64,000 bases of DNA from Georgfuchsia sp049276455 (GCA_049276455.1 JBASWL010000021.1:62001-126000); one strand, 5' to 3'. Counted from the stretch's first letter, positions 36,219-45,984 are shown. The notes: generated by a model from the sequence alone, not told the origin. Numbers and translations: made by a program.

Positions 36219-37458
36219 GATGTCGAGGAGGTCGGTTCAATGTCGGTTGGTCAATGGCAGCGGTTACTGCCGCGATGCGCGCATCGTGAATTGCGACGGC
36301 GATCCGTGCCGGATCTTCGCATCTTTTTGCGATGCCTGCCGCATCGATATTGCAAACGACGGCGCCAAATTCGCGCCAGCGCTCGACAGCCTCAAAGCGG
36401 CGAGCTTCGTAGCCGGTGCGGCCCCGGTAGTCGGCCTCGCAGGCAAGCAATATCTGCTCGAAGCGCTCCGGGCGCCGTATGACGTCGCAGCTCTCCAATA
36501 GTTTGACGATGGTCGCCGCGCGCATTTCACTGACGCGGCCGATGTCGCCGTGGAAGCGCGCCACGAGCAGGGCCAGGTCGCGGCAGTCGGCCGGCACGCG
36601 CAACCGCTCGCAGAGCGGGCCAAGCAACTTGGTGCTGCGTTGCTCGTGGCCAAGATGGCGCGGCAATATGTCGGTGGGCGTGGTGGCCTTGCCGAGATCG
36701 TGCGTCAGCGCTGCAAACCGCGCCGGCAAGCCAACGCCGAGTTTTGCCGCCATGTCGATGACCAGCATGACGTGAATGCCGGTGTCGATTTCCGGATGGT
36801 AGTCGGCGCGCTGCGGCACACCCCACAGCGAGTCGAGTTCGGGCAGGATTTTTTTCAGCGCGCCACAACTGCGCAGCACTTCGAACATGCGCGATGGTTT
36901 TTCCTCCATCAGGCCGCGGCTGAGTTCCTGCCAGACGCGTTCGGGCACGAGGTGATCGACTTCGCCGGCCTGCACCATCTGCGCCATCAATTCAGTGGTC
37001 TCGGGCGCGACGCTGAAATCAGCAAAGCGCGCCGCGAAGCGCGCTACGCGCAGGATGCGCACCGGATCTTCGCTGAAGGCCGGCGAGACGTGGCGCAGCA
37101 CGCGTGCCGCGATATCGCGGCGGCCGCCATGGGGATCAATGAACTCGCCATTACTGCGTTTGGCGATGGCATTGATGGTGAGATCGCGCCGCGCCAGATC
37201 CTGTTCCAGCGTCACCTCGGGCGCGGCGTGGAAGGCAAAGCCGGTGTAGCCGGGACCGGTCTTGCGCTCGGTGCGCGCCAGCGCATACTCCTCTTGCGTC
37301 CGTGGATGCAGGAACACAGGGAAGTCGCGGCCGACCGGACGATATCCCTGCGCCAGCATTTGCTGTGGTGTCGCACCGACCACCACCCAGTCGCGATCCT
37401 GCACCGGCAGACCGAGCAGTTCGTCGCGGACTGCACCCCCGACCGAGTATGTTTCCAT
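36187..37458 (-). CDS. cca: CCA-adding tRNA nucleotidyltransferase with HD domain
   Basis: 423 residues. Class II nucleotidyltransferase head: Y-S-V-G-G-A-V-R-D-E-L-L-G and D-R-D-W-V-V-V-G, then R-R-D-L-T-I-N-A. The C-terminal HD phosphohydrolase domain is present (H-D-L-G-K), as in E. coli Cca. Builds or repairs the tRNA CCA end; the tRNA-Ala here already encodes CCA, so repair is its main role. ATG at 37458 shares one base with the slt stop; a GTG one codon earlier is the alternative. Confidence 0.95.
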   Translation of the reverse strand: METYSVGGAVRDELLGLPVQDRDWVVVGATPQQMLAQGYRPVGRDFPVFLHPRTQEEYALARTERKTGPGYTGFAFHAAPEVTLEQDLARRDLTINAIAKRSNGEFIDPHGGRRDIAARVLRHVSPAFSEDPVRILRVARFAARFADFSVAPETTELMAQMVQAGEVDHLVPERVWQELSRGLMEEKPSRMFEVLRSCGALKKILPELDSLWGVPQRADYHPEIDTGIHVMLVIDMAAKLGVGLPARFAALTHDLGKATTPTDILPRHLGHEQRSTKLLGPLCERLRVPADCRDLALLVARFHGDIGRVSEMRAATIVKLLESCDVIRRPERFEQILLACEADYRGRTGYEARRFEAVERWREFGAVVCNIDAAGIAKRCEDPARIAVAIHDARIAAVTAAIDQPTLNRPPRHLEAQLPTNET

Positions 37459-39413
37459 CACGGTTCAACTCCACTAAGGTCTTTGTTGGCGTCAGTAGCT
37501 GTACCCGGTTTGATGATGCCCAGCCGCGACTTCAGGGTTTGCGGCTTTTCATCAAACAGGGCCGAGTAATAGACTGAGTTGGCCATGACCTTCTTGACGT
37601 AGTCGCGGGTTTCGGCGAACGGAATCGTTTCGGCGTAGATGGCACCTTCCAGTGGTCTATCGCCGCGCCAGCGCCGGGCCCGGCCCGGCCCGGCGTTATA
37701 GGCGGTACAGGCCAGCACGGGATGGTTGTCGAGGCTGTCGAGGATCATCTTCAGGTAGTGGGTGCCGAGAGTGATGTTGGTATCCATGTCGTCTACATGT
37801 CCCGGCTTGTAGCCTACCAGACCTATTTTTCGCGCCACCAGCTTTGCCGTCGATGGCATGACCTGCATCATGCCGCGTGCTCCGACGCCGGAGTGGGCCG
37901 AGGTGACAAAGCGGCTTTCCTGGCGCATGAGGCCGTATACCCAACTATCGTCGAGTTCCAGCGCCAGCGCCTTGGGCGCGATGGTGTCGCGGTAGGGCGC
38001 CAGATAGCGCAGCGAATAATCGTGTTCGACCAGCGTTCTGTCTGCCGAGCTGATGGCGCGGTCGAATACATCGTTGCGGCGTGCCAGTTCAGCAGCGGCA
38101 AGCAGGTCACGATCATTCATGCCGCTTACTGCCCAATTCCATTCGCGCACGCCTTCGGTGCGCAGGTCGAGGCGAAACAGCGCCAGCGCCTGACGCAAAT
38201 CCGGATTGGCGGCGACCCTGACCAGTTCCTCTGACGTTGTTGCGGTAGCCTGTGGCGGCAGGCCGAAGGTCAGACCGAGTTCTTCCGCAGCGAGCAAACC
38301 ATAGAAGCCGGGCTGCGCGCAGATATTGCGATAGAGCACGAAAGCGTCTTCCTGGTGGCCTGTCGCTGCCAGCGCACGGGCACGCCAGTAAATCCAGTCG
38401 GGACGTGCTGCAAGATCCATCGGCATGCGCTCGATGGTGTTTAACACCGCCGGCCAGTCCATGATGCGCAGCGCAGCGCGGACGCGCCACGCCATTTGGT
38501 CTTCGGTGAGCGGTGCGTCCCCCGCCTTGTCATACCAGGCCAAGGCCTCGCTCATATGCGCTTGTGCGGCACGCAGGGCCAGTTGGCCCCACACATAGCC
38601 GCGGTCGTCTGCATTGAAACGGGCTTCGATGCTGCGCCAGTGCCGTGCCGCATCGGCAAGGTCCTTGCGCGCATGACGCAGCAACGCAAACAGCGTCAGT
38701 TCGCGCGACTGGCGATCATGAGCGATATTCTTCTTTTGCAAACGATCGAGGTAGTGCAATGGCTTGGCGGCAATTTGCTCCAGAATTTTGGTTTCCGGCA
38801 TTTGCCGCCCCGGCAGGTAGCGGGCTGCTGCCTGCGCTTCAGCATATTCCGAAAGCTCAAGCATGCCGCGTACTCGCGCCCACACATCGCTGGCAGGCAA
38901 GCGTTGGCTGCCGGCAAGCCGGTCCATCAGTGGCAGGCATGATGCAGACAACTCGGTCGGGGCGAACCACAGTTCGTGCGCGCTTTCAAGTACGCTGGAG
39001 TCATTATCCAGCGCGAGCCGCGCCTGCCACGCATAGCAGGTAATCTCCTGATCAGCATTCCGCAACTGCGGGAGACTGACCATGAAATCTACCCAGGCAC
39101 CACGTTTGCCCAATGACTTGAGCCAGTTGGCGCGCAACTTTTCGGCGAGATACGTGCCGCTGTTGCGCGACAGAAAATCCTCGACGCCTTGATCGCTGCC
39201 TTGCTGATTGAGTTGCAGGCTGAGCTGCCAGTATTCCGCCCATGACGCCAGATCGTGGCCGCCAGGGACGGCTCCAAGATCCTCTACCATTTGCGCCAGG
39301 CGCACCGGCGCGCCAACACGGTAAGCCTCGCGCGCACCGAGAAACTTGTCATCGCCGGGCGCGGCCAGGGCAATGGCCGGAATCAGCAACAGGATGTAAA
39401 ACAAAAGTTTCAT
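37458..39413 (-). CDS. slt: Soluble lytic murein transglycosylase
   Basis: 651 residues. Signal peptide M-K-L-L-F-Y-I-L-L-L-I-P-A-I-A-L-A-A. A long alpha-superhelical U/L domain (about 25-440) is followed by the catalytic SLT domain: M-R-Q-E-S-R-F (catalytic Glu), G-A-R-G-M-M-Q-V-M-P-S-T-A, and N-I-T-L-G-T-H-Y-L. Cuts glycan strands in the periplasm with formation of 1,6-anhydro ends. Start at 39413 chosen for the signal peptide; the codons upstream are antisense to the divergent ligase region. Confidence 0.95.
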   Translation of the reverse strand: MKLLFYILLLIPAIALAAPGDDKFLGAREAYRVGAPVRLAQMVEDLGAVPGGHDLASWAEYWQLSLQLNQQGSDQGVEDFLSRNSGTYLAEKLRANWLKSLGKRGAWVDFMVSLPQLRNADQEITCYAWQARLALDNDSSVLESAHELWFAPTELSASCLPLMDRLAGSQRLPASDVWARVRGMLELSEYAEAQAAARYLPGRQMPETKILEQIAAKPLHYLDRLQKKNIAHDRQSRELTLFALLRHARKDLADAARHWRSIEARFNADDRGYVWGQLALRAAQAHMSEALAWYDKAGDAPLTEDQMAWRVRAALRIMDWPAVLNTIERMPMDLAARPDWIYWRARALAATGHQEDAFVLYRNICAQPGFYGLLAAEELGLTFGLPPQATATTSEELVRVAANPDLRQALALFRLDLRTEGVREWNWAVSGMNDRDLLAAAELARRNDVFDRAISSADRTLVEHDYSLRYLAPYRDTIAPKALALELDDSWVYGLMRQESRFVTSAHSGVGARGMMQVMPSTAKLVARKIGLVGYKPGHVDDMDTNITLGTHYLKMILDSLDNHPVLACTAYNAGPGRARRWRGDRPLEGAIYAETIPFAETRDYVKKVMANSVYYSALFDEKPQTLKSRLGIIKPGTATDANKDLSGVEP

Positions 39414-39451
39414 CGTGTAGAGTCTAGTGGTTTCTGCTGACAACTTAGCAC

Positions 39452-40081
39452 ATGGCAAACGATAGCGATCAGGGCAAGCAAAGCGACGAAGCCGCAGCTT
39501 TTCGTCAGGCACTGCGACGAGAAGGTATTGCGGCGCGCGAGGCGCTACCCGCCTCTGAGCATGCGCGCAAATCGGCTGCCGTGCTCGACCATCTCCAGCG
39601 CTTGTTGACGGCGCGCAAACCCGGCATGCTGGCCTTCTATTGGCCGATTCGCGCCGAGATCGACTGTCGGCCGCTAGTGTCGCGCCTGCTGGCGCTGGGC
39701 TGGCGCGTCTGCCTGCCTGTTGTGCTAGACCGCGCGCAGGCACTGGAGTTTCGCGAATGGACGCCTGAGTCGCACATGGTGCCAGGCGCTCACGGCATTC
39801 CCACGGTTGCCGCCGGGCCGACGGTGCGGCCCGATGTGCTGTTGCTGCCGGTCAATGCCTTCGACCGCGAGGGTTACCGGCTCGGTTACGGCGGCGGCTA
39901 TTTCGACCGCACGCTGGCTACTTTGTTGCCCCGCCCCTATGCAATTGGCGTCGGGTTTGATCTGGCGCGGGTCGATTCGATCGGCCCTCATGCGCAGGAT
40001 TGCGCGCTTGATGCCGTCGCAACAGAGGGGGGAATAGAACGCTTTCCGTTGGGCGCCTCACAACCCAAACCAGGCGCCTAG
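39452..40081 (+). CDS. ygfA: 5-formyltetrahydrofolate cyclo-ligase
   Basis: 209 residues. Y-W-P-I-R-A-E-I-D substrate loop and the ATP motif R-E-G-Y-R-L-G-Y-G-G-G-Y-F-D-R-T-L. ATP-dependent conversion of 5-formyl-THF to 5,10-methenyl-THF, returning storage folate to the one-carbon pool used by FolD and MetH. Divergent from slt, 38 bases between starts. In many bacteria this gene follows ssrS (6S RNA); no 6S-like RNA is seen here. Confidence 0.93.
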   Translation: MANDSDQGKQSDEAAAFRQALRREGIAAREALPASEHARKSAAVLDHLQRLLTARKPGMLAFYWPIRAEIDCRPLVSRLLALGWRVCLPVVLDRAQALEFREWTPESHMVPGAHGIPTVAAGPTVRPDVLLLPVNAFDREGYRLGYGGGYFDRTLATLLPRPYAIGVGFDLARVDSIGPHAQDCALDAVATEGGIERFPLGASQPKPGA

Positions 40082-40097
40082 ATTGCCAGGCATGCGA

Positions 40098-41048
40098 TCA
40101 CGGCACATCCGTGAAGTCACCCGCTGGCCCGACATGGCGAGGATGGCATTCATGGGGCTCTTGAACCGGCGCGCTGCCAACAGGCACCACCCGGGACAGA
40201 AACTCGACGACTGCATTGCCGAAGATATCGTTGCGGTCCCCCGCCACCATGTGGGCGGCGTCCGCGACGTTGGCATATTCGCTGTGGGGGCACAATTTCA
40301 GGAATGCCCTGGCGCCGTCCTCGGTGAGCAGGTCGGAGAGCGCCCCCCGCACTAGCAATGTAGGCAAGGTTAACCTGGCTGCACAGGCGTCAAGACGGTC
40401 CCGACGATGCTTGAGCGGAAATTTACCCGTCCGGAACAATGGATCCCAGTGCCATTTATATTTGCCATCCGCAGCGAGACGAACATTCTTGGCCAGACCG
40501 TCCAGGTTCCGCGGGCGCTTGCGATGGGGCTGGTACTTGCCAATAGCCTCCGCCACCTCATCCAGGGAAACGAAACCCTCCGGCTTCTGCCGCATGAACG
40601 CTTCAATATTTCCGAACCCTCCCTGGTCGATGCTGGGAGCAATATCGACCAGAACCAGGGCAGTGGCGTCGACATGATCCTCACCGATCGCAACCAGGCT
40701 GGTTCCGCCGCCCATGGAAGCGCCGACCAGAACGGGGCGCCGGTTGCCGAGTGCCGCGACAACGCAATTGAGATCCTGAACCATGGCATCCTGTCCATAG
40801 TTTCCATCGGCAGCCCAGTCCGAATCGCCGTGGCCCCTTGCATCAAAGGCCACGACGAAATAGCCGGCGGCACCAAGTCGTTCTCCGGTTCCCTTCCAGG
40901 CATGGCGGGTCTGCCCGCCACCGTGCAGAAGCAGAACCAGGGGTCCGTTTGGATCGCCCCACGAGTCTCCCGCAATTTTCAGTCCGCCAAAACCCTTCCA
41001 GAAATGCATCGGTTCAGGGGTTCCCGGAAGTCTTGTGCCTGCGCTCAT
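40098..41048 (-). CDS. Alpha/beta-hydrolase
   Basis: 316 residues. H-G-G-G-Q-T-R-H-A-W oxyanion region, V-G-A-S-M-G-G nucleophile elbow, D-A-R-G-H-G-D-S-D strand end, C-terminal D-A-A-H-M histidine. The cap segment has F-M-R-Q-K-P-E-G-F, as in hydrolases often labelled peroxidase or epoxide-hydrolase-like. Substrate unknown. Start at 41048 (M-S-A-G-T) preferred; a methionine 13 residues further in (M-H-F-W) is possible. Confidence 0.85.
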   Translation of the reverse strand: MSAGTRLPGTPEPMHFWKGFGGLKIAGDSWGDPNGPLVLLLHGGGQTRHAWKGTGERLGAAGYFVVAFDARGHGDSDWAADGNYGQDAMVQDLNCVVAALGNRRPVLVGASMGGGTSLVAIGEDHVDATALVLVDIAPSIDQGGFGNIEAFMRQKPEGFVSLDEVAEAIGKYQPHRKRPRNLDGLAKNVRLAADGKYKWHWDPLFRTGKFPLKHRRDRLDACAARLTLPTLLVRGALSDLLTEDGARAFLKLCPHSEYANVADAAHMVAGDRNDIFGNAVVEFLSRVVPVGSAPVQEPHECHPRHVGPAGDFTDVP

Positions 41049-41080
41049 AGAGGTGTTCCAATCAATTCGTTTGCGGAAAT

Positions 41081-42229
41081 TTACTGAAGCGCGGCCGACA
41101 TTCTGCGCAGCGCTTCTTCGAGCGTGCTGCGCGGACAACCGAAGTTGAGCCGGACGAAGCCAGTCATGCCGAAATCGGTGCCGTTGGACAGGCCGACGCC
41201 GGCCGTTTCGAAAAAACGTTGCAGGTTGTCGATCCTGCGCGCGGCACACATGTCGCGGCAATCGATCCAGGCCAGGCAGGTGGCTTCCACCGGCGTCATG
41301 CTCACGCCGGGCATTTGTGCGACGGCAGCTTCGACAAGACGCGCATTGCCGCGCAGATAATCGATCAGCGCCTCGCGCCAGTCGTCGCAGTCGCGGTAGG
41401 CGGCTTCCGTGGCCACCAGCCCCAGGGTGTTGATGTGCGGCATGATGCCATCCATCACGCGCTTGAAACTCCTGCGCAACGAGGAAGCCGGAATGATCGC
41501 GAATGCGCTGTACAAGCCCGGCAGGTTGAACGTCTTCGACGGCGCCATCAGCGTGATGCTGCGCTGGGCCGCATTATTCGACAGTGCGGCGAAGGGTTTG
41601 TGGCGCAAGCCTTGGTCCAGCACCAGCCCGCAGTGGATCTCGTCCGAGCAGATGACCAGATCATGCTGTTTGGCCAGGCGCGCGACTTCGTGCAACTCGT
41701 TTTCTTCCCATGCCCGCCCTACCGGATTGTGCGGGTGGCAGAGCAGCCAGAGTTTTGTCTGGTCGAGTACCCGGTCGACGGCGGCGAAGTCGACTTCCCA
41801 GCGCAGCGTACCCTGCCGCAACGGCGCCGTGACCAGCTTGCGTGACGAGAGTCCGGGTGCGGACAGAAACGGCGGATACACTGGCGTGCTACAGAACACG
41901 CCATCGCCCGTTTGACCGACGGCGCGGCAGGCGACATTGAGCGCGGCGACCACACCCGGAACCCAGACCAGCCACTCGGGTTCGATGCGCCAGTCATAAT
42001 GGCGCTGCAGGTGATCCTGTATCGCTTCAATCAGTGAAGGCCATGCCGCGGCATAGCCAAACACGCCATGCTCGATACGCTGGAGTAGTGCGTCGAGCAC
42101 TGGCGGCGGCGCGGCAAAATCCATGTCGGCAACCCAGAGCGGAAGCACGTCGCGACCTGCGTAGCGACTCCATTTGATTGAATCGCTGCCGCGCCGGTCA
42201 ATAGGGGTATCGAAATCGAAGGCGGCCAT
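41081..42229 (-). CDS. MalY/PatB-type C-S lyase (class I/II aminotransferase fold)
   Basis: 382 residues. F-D-x-P-I-D-R-R-G-S-D-S-I-K-W at the N-terminus and L-P-L-W-V-A-D-M-D-F match the MalY/PatB group. The PLP lysine is in A-P-S-K-T-F-N-L-P-G; R-L-N-F-G-C-P binds the carboxylate. Such enzymes cleave cystathionine or cysteine (beta-lyase). Eight bases upstream of its start lies the ilvA stop, so the two are probably one unit. Confidence 0.9.
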   Translation of the reverse strand: MAAFDFDTPIDRRGSDSIKWSRYAGRDVLPLWVADMDFAAPPPVLDALLQRIEHGVFGYAAAWPSLIEAIQDHLQRHYDWRIEPEWLVWVPGVVAALNVACRAVGQTGDGVFCSTPVYPPFLSAPGLSSRKLVTAPLRQGTLRWEVDFAAVDRVLDQTKLWLLCHPHNPVGRAWEENELHEVARLAKQHDLVICSDEIHCGLVLDQGLRHKPFAALSNNAAQRSITLMAPSKTFNLPGLYSAFAIIPASSLRRSFKRVMDGIMPHINTLGLVATEAAYRDCDDWREALIDYLRGNARLVEAAVAQMPGVSMTPVEATCLAWIDCRDMCAARRIDNLQRFFETAGVGLSNGTDFGMTGFVRLNFGCPRSTLEEALRRMSAALQ

Positions 42230-42237
42230 AGACAGTG

Positions 42238-43761
42238 TTAGCCGAGAAACAGTTTCGCCGCCGGATTCCGGGTTTCATCCCAGTAGCGGTAGCCCAATGT
42301 CTTGAGGAAGCCATGGAAGCCGCTCATTTCCGTTTTTGGCACCTGCATGCCGACCAGCACGCGGCCGTAGTCGGCACCGTGATTGCGGTAATGGAACAGT
42401 GAAATGTTCCAGCCGGCGCTCATGGCGTTGAGAAAATTCATCAGCGCGCCCGGTTTCTCGGGAAACTCGAAGCGATACAGCAGCTCATTGCTGACTTGTG
42501 GCGCATGGCCGCCTACCATGTGGCGGATGTGCAGCTTGGCCATTTCGTCCTCGGCGAGGTCGAGCGTGGCGTAGCCGCTTTTCCTCAGCGATTGCACCAG
42601 CTTGATGGCGTCGGCGCGGCCCGGCACCTGCACGCCGACGAAGACATTCGCCTCGCGCGCATCGGCGTAGCGGTAATTGAATTCGGTGATGGCGCGGCTG
42701 CCGATCAGGGCACAGAATTTCCTGAACGAGCCCGGCGTTTCGGGGATCGTCACCGCCAGCACGGCCTCGCGCTGTTCGCCCACCTCGGCGCGCTCGGCAA
42801 CAAAGCGCAGGCGGTCGAAATTCATGTTGGCGCCCGAGGCCACGGCGACGAAGGTCTTGCCCTTCTGCTTGTGGCGTTTGGCATATTCCTTTACGCCGGC
42901 GATGGCGAGTGCGCCGGCCGGTTCGAGAATCGAGCGTGTGTCCTCGAACACATCCTTGATTGCGGCGCAGATGGTGTCGGTATCGACCAGCACCATCTCA
43001 TCGACATATTGTTGGCAGAGGCGGAAGGTTTCCTCGCCGACCAGCTTGACGGCCGCGCCGTCGGCGAACAGGCCGACATGATCGAGCCTGACGCGTCTGC
43101 CGGCTTTCAGCGAGCGATCCATCGCGTCGGCATCGGCGGCCTCGACGCCGATGATTTTCGTGTTCGGGCTCACCTGTTTGACATAGGCTGCAACGCCCGA
43201 GATCAGGCCGCCGCCGCCGACGCAGCAGAAGATGGCATCGATCGGGTCCGGGTGCTGGCGCAGTATTTCCATGCCGATGGTACCCTGGCCGGCAATGACA
43301 TCGGGATCATCAAAGGGGTGGACGAAAGTGAGCTTTTGCTTTTTCTCCAGTTTCAGCGCATGGGCGTAGGCATCGTCGTAGGAATCGCCGGCGAGAACCA
43401 CTTCGCCGCCACGGCGCCTTACCGCGTCGATCTTGATTTGCGGCGTCATGGTCGGCATCACGATCACGGCGCGAATCCCCATCTTCTGCGCCGACAGCGC
43501 CACGCCCTGGGCATGGTTGCCGGCCGAGGCGCAGATCACGCCGCGCTTCTTCTGTGCCGGCGTCAGTTGCGCCATCTTGTTGTAGGCGCCGCGCAGTTTG
43601 AACGAGAAAACCGGTTGCATGTCCTCGCGCTTGAGCAGCACCCGATTACCGCAACGAGCGGATAAATTGGGTGCCAAATCGAGAGGTGTCTCGATTGCCA
43701 CGTCGTACACCCGGGCGCTGAGAATTTTCTTCAGATAGTCGGGTACGTGGGTGGGGTGCAT
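42238..43761 (-). CDS. ilvA: Threonine ammonia-lyase, biosynthetic
   Basis: 507 residues. PLP lysine K55 in S-F-K-L-R-G-A-Y; serine/threonine dehydratase core to about 325 with the G-G-G-G-L phosphate loop; then two ACT-like regulatory repeats (about 330-415 and 425-505), the layout of the isoleucine-inhibited enzyme. First step of isoleucine synthesis. Start at 43761 preferred; the frame is open for 32 more codons upstream without similarity. Confidence 0.96.
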   Translation of the reverse strand: MHPTHVPDYLKKILSARVYDVAIETPLDLAPNLSARCGNRVLLKREDMQPVFSFKLRGAYNKMAQLTPAQKKRGVICASAGNHAQGVALSAQKMGIRAVIVMPTMTPQIKIDAVRRRGGEVVLAGDSYDDAYAHALKLEKKQKLTFVHPFDDPDVIAGQGTIGMEILRQHPDPIDAIFCCVGGGGLISGVAAYVKQVSPNTKIIGVEAADADAMDRSLKAGRRVRLDHVGLFADGAAVKLVGEETFRLCQQYVDEMVLVDTDTICAAIKDVFEDTRSILEPAGALAIAGVKEYAKRHKQKGKTFVAVASGANMNFDRLRFVAERAEVGEQREAVLAVTIPETPGSFRKFCALIGSRAITEFNYRYADAREANVFVGVQVPGRADAIKLVQSLRKSGYATLDLAEDEMAKLHIRHMVGGHAPQVSNELLYRFEFPEKPGALMNFLNAMSAGWNISLFHYRNHGADYGRVLVGMQVPKTEMSGFHGFLKTLGYRYWDETRNPAAKLFLG

Positions 43762-43886
43762 GAATGCGTCGTCAAGCCAGTTATTGTGGCAAGAGTAACA
43801 TGGGCGGATAGACTTTATGTCCTGCTCCAAAGCCGGTCTCCGGAGACTTCCCATCATGCCATCTCGTTGTACCGTCGCCGGATGGG

Positions 43887-44759
43887 TCAGCGAATCTTTA
43901 TGGTCATCGGGCGTTTATCGTAAAACTCGGCGCGCTTGTCGAGCAGCGGAATGGTGGTGCCCTTGAGCCGGTTCTCATCTAGCAGAGCGAGATCAATATC
44001 GGCTACAACGATCTGCTCCTCGTTGATTACGCCCTCTGCCGCTATGCCGTCGCGGGCGAAGGGGAAATCGGAAGGCGTGATGATTGATGCCTGTCCATAG
44101 TGCAGGCGCAACCCGGCCACTGGCAGATTGCCGACGGTGCTAGTCATTGCGACGTAGATCTGATTCTCGATGGCGCGTGCGTGGCAGCAATAGCGTACGC
44201 GCAGAAAGCCCTGGCGATCATCGGTACATGAGGGCACAAAGATAATCTCGGCGCCTTCCTCGGCAACGCGACGGGCAAGCTCGGGGAACTCTATGTCATA
44301 GCATATGAGAATGGCTATTTTTGCGTGTGGGGTCTGGAACACGCTAAGAACATCGCCGTGGTCGGTGTTCCATTTCTCTTTTTCCCAACGCGTGCGGTGT
44401 ATCTTGTCCTGGGTATGGATCTCGCCGAACGGGGTAAACAGAAATGCGGAGTTGAGCAACTTTCCATCGCGGAGATTGGGATGGGTGCCACCAATCAGGA
44501 AATAGTCGTGCTTCATGGCGTGGCTGCGCAAAAGCGTGGTGTAGCGCTCGGTGTATTCGCTCAGTCCCCGCACCGCAATTGCCGCATCGTCGTTATCGAT
44601 GAAGGACAGTATCTGTGCTGTGAATATCTCCGGTAGCAGAACGAAATGCGGCTTGTATTCGGCAGCGGCGTTGAGGACGAAATCAACCTGATCCGCGAAG
44701 CCGGCCCAGTTGTCGATATGACGCAGCTTGTATTGCACGGCGGCAATGCGGACTCTCAT
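43887..44759 (-). CDS. Carbon-nitrogen hydrolase (nitrilase superfamily, Nit2/ωamidase-like)
   Basis: 290 residues with the complete catalytic triad: E44 in L-P-E-I-F, K119 in D-K-I-H-R-T, C153 in L-I-C-Y-D-I-E-F-P-E. Cytosolic amidase; substrate not known. Overlaps the upstream GNAT gene by four bases. In other bacteria a GNAT domain and this hydrolase occur as one polypeptide; here they are separate but coupled. 43762-43886 in front of ilvA holds nothing recognisable. Confidence 0.88.
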   Translation of the reverse strand: MRVRIAAVQYKLRHIDNWAGFADQVDFVLNAAAEYKPHFVLLPEIFTAQILSFIDNDDAAIAVRGLSEYTERYTTLLRSHAMKHDYFLIGGTHPNLRDGKLLNSAFLFTPFGEIHTQDKIHRTRWEKEKWNTDHGDVLSVFQTPHAKIAILICYDIEFPELARRVAEEGAEIIFVPSCTDDRQGFLRVRYCCHARAIENQIYVAMTSTVGNLPVAGLRLHYGQASIITPSDFPFARDGIAAEGVINEEQIVVADIDLALLDENRLKGTTIPLLDKRAEFYDKRPMTIKIR

Positions 44760-45421
44760 GTTTTTCCCTTGAACAGGTTCGCTGGCGGCGGCAAAGTCGG
44801 CAGGTTCGGATCGTGCTCCGGATTGAGCCAGACGATCAGCGCTGCATTGCCAACCGACTCAGGATCGGTGGGTAGATAACCGGGAAGAATGCCACAGTAG
44901 CTAAAGCCCTGATCCAGCTGAAAGCCGAGTACCGGGTCTTTGATGTCGCCCCAGATGACGCGCTTCGCGTATTCCTCCGGCGTCATTTCATTTACATAAT
45001 CGCGATAGCCGGGCAGACGCCCGCCAGCGATGATTCGTTTCAGGTTCATTGCCCGGCAAAGCTGTCGGCGTGCCTTGTAGAGCCGGCGGCCAGCCCCCTG
45101 CCCACGAGTGCTGGGGGCGACACAGACTTCGGCACCGTAAAGCGTACGGCCATTCATGTTGTGGGTGTCAAAAGTTGCCTTGTTGGTCACGCTTTCCCAG
45201 GTGTGATGAAGGTTGTAGTCATCCCACAGGATCACCAGCGAAATCGCGATGCCGATCAGCCGGCCATTGATCTCTGCGGCAAACTGTCCCTCAGGGAAAA
45301 AATTGAGCAGATTCTGGAACTGTTCCGGACTGAAAGGTGGGATGGTCTTGTAAACGCGGCGCTGCAAAGCGATTGCGGCGGTGATGTCCGCCGCAACCAG
45401 ATTGCGGATTATCACTGCCAT
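44756..45421 (-). CDS. GNAT-family N-acetyltransferase
   Basis: 221 residues. The acetyl-CoA loop is visible as V-A-P-S-T-R-G-Q-G-A-G-R-R-L-Y (Q/R-x-x-G-x-G/A) in the middle. The N-terminal V-I-I-R-N-L-V-A-A-D strand is typical. After the core, Y-R-D-Y-V-N-E-M-T-P-E-E-Y and D-P-V-L-G-F-Q-L-D-Q-G-F belong to the subgroup found attached to nitrilase-like hydrolases. Substrate unknown. Follows the zinc-ribbon gene by three bases. Confidence 0.85.
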   Translation of the reverse strand: MAVIIRNLVAADITAAIALQRRVYKTIPPFSPEQFQNLLNFFPEGQFAAEINGRLIGIAISLVILWDDYNLHHTWESVTNKATFDTHNMNGRTLYGAEVCVAPSTRGQGAGRRLYKARRQLCRAMNLKRIIAGGRLPGYRDYVNEMTPEEYAKRVIWGDIKDPVLGFQLDQGFSYCGILPGYLPTDPESVGNAALIVWLNPEHDPNLPTLPPPANLFKGKT

Positions 45422-45424
45422 CGA

Positions 45425-45967
45425 TCAGTAGCTCTTGCGAAAACGTGTGCCCTGACAGACTGGGCAGGACGGCACCACGGCAGTCGCCTTGAGTACCGTC
45501 TTGTGGCCGCAATTCAGACAGGTCAGCGTGCCGGCCATGGTGATCTCGCCTGCCTTGTACTCCAGCGCCTCTTCAGCTTTGGCCGATGCCGTAGTCAAGG
45601 CGCCGCTGGCAGCGCGCAGCATTTTGGCCAGCGAGGACATCGCCCCTGCACCCAGTCGGCCAGGGTTGAGGCGTTCTTTTGCCTCTTCGCCCAGTTGGCG
45701 CATATACCCTATTGTTTGATCCATGTCGCGGCGCAGGTATTTCTTGAACATCTCGCCCTGTTCGGCACTGAATTCGCCGGCAGCTGCCAGTTGCTGGTGG
45801 GCCAGTTCCATGGCCTTTTCCCACGCCTCCCGGCTTTTTTCCTGGCCAAGATCAAAGGCCTCGCGCGACTTTTCGACAAATCGGTCATAAAGGGTGGCCC
45901 CCGGCGTGGCATCACTGTCGGTTTCCGGTGCCTGACCTGTTTGTTCGTGTTTCGACTCGGTACTCAT
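45425..45967 (-). CDS. Zinc-ribbon protein with helical N-terminus (DUF1451-like)
   Basis: 180 residues. A long charged helical region (about 25-130; repeated K-S-R-E-A-F/W) is followed by a C-terminal zinc ribbon with C-L-N-C and C-P-V-C, 18 residues between the pairs. Soluble. The ribbon is like those of DUF1451 proteins, whose role is unknown. Start at 45967 chosen because nine upstream codons overlap no ribosome site, while GAGGACGATC precedes this ATG. Confidence 0.75.
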   Translation of the reverse strand: MSTESKHEQTGQAPETDSDATPGATLYDRFVEKSREAFDLGQEKSREAWEKAMELAHQQLAAAGEFSAEQGEMFKKYLRRDMDQTIGYMRQLGEEAKERLNPGRLGAGAMSSLAKMLRAASGALTTASAKAEEALEYKAGEITMAGTLTCLNCGHKTVLKATAVVPSCPVCQGTRFRKSY

Positions 45968-45984
45968 GATCGTCCTCCTCGGGT

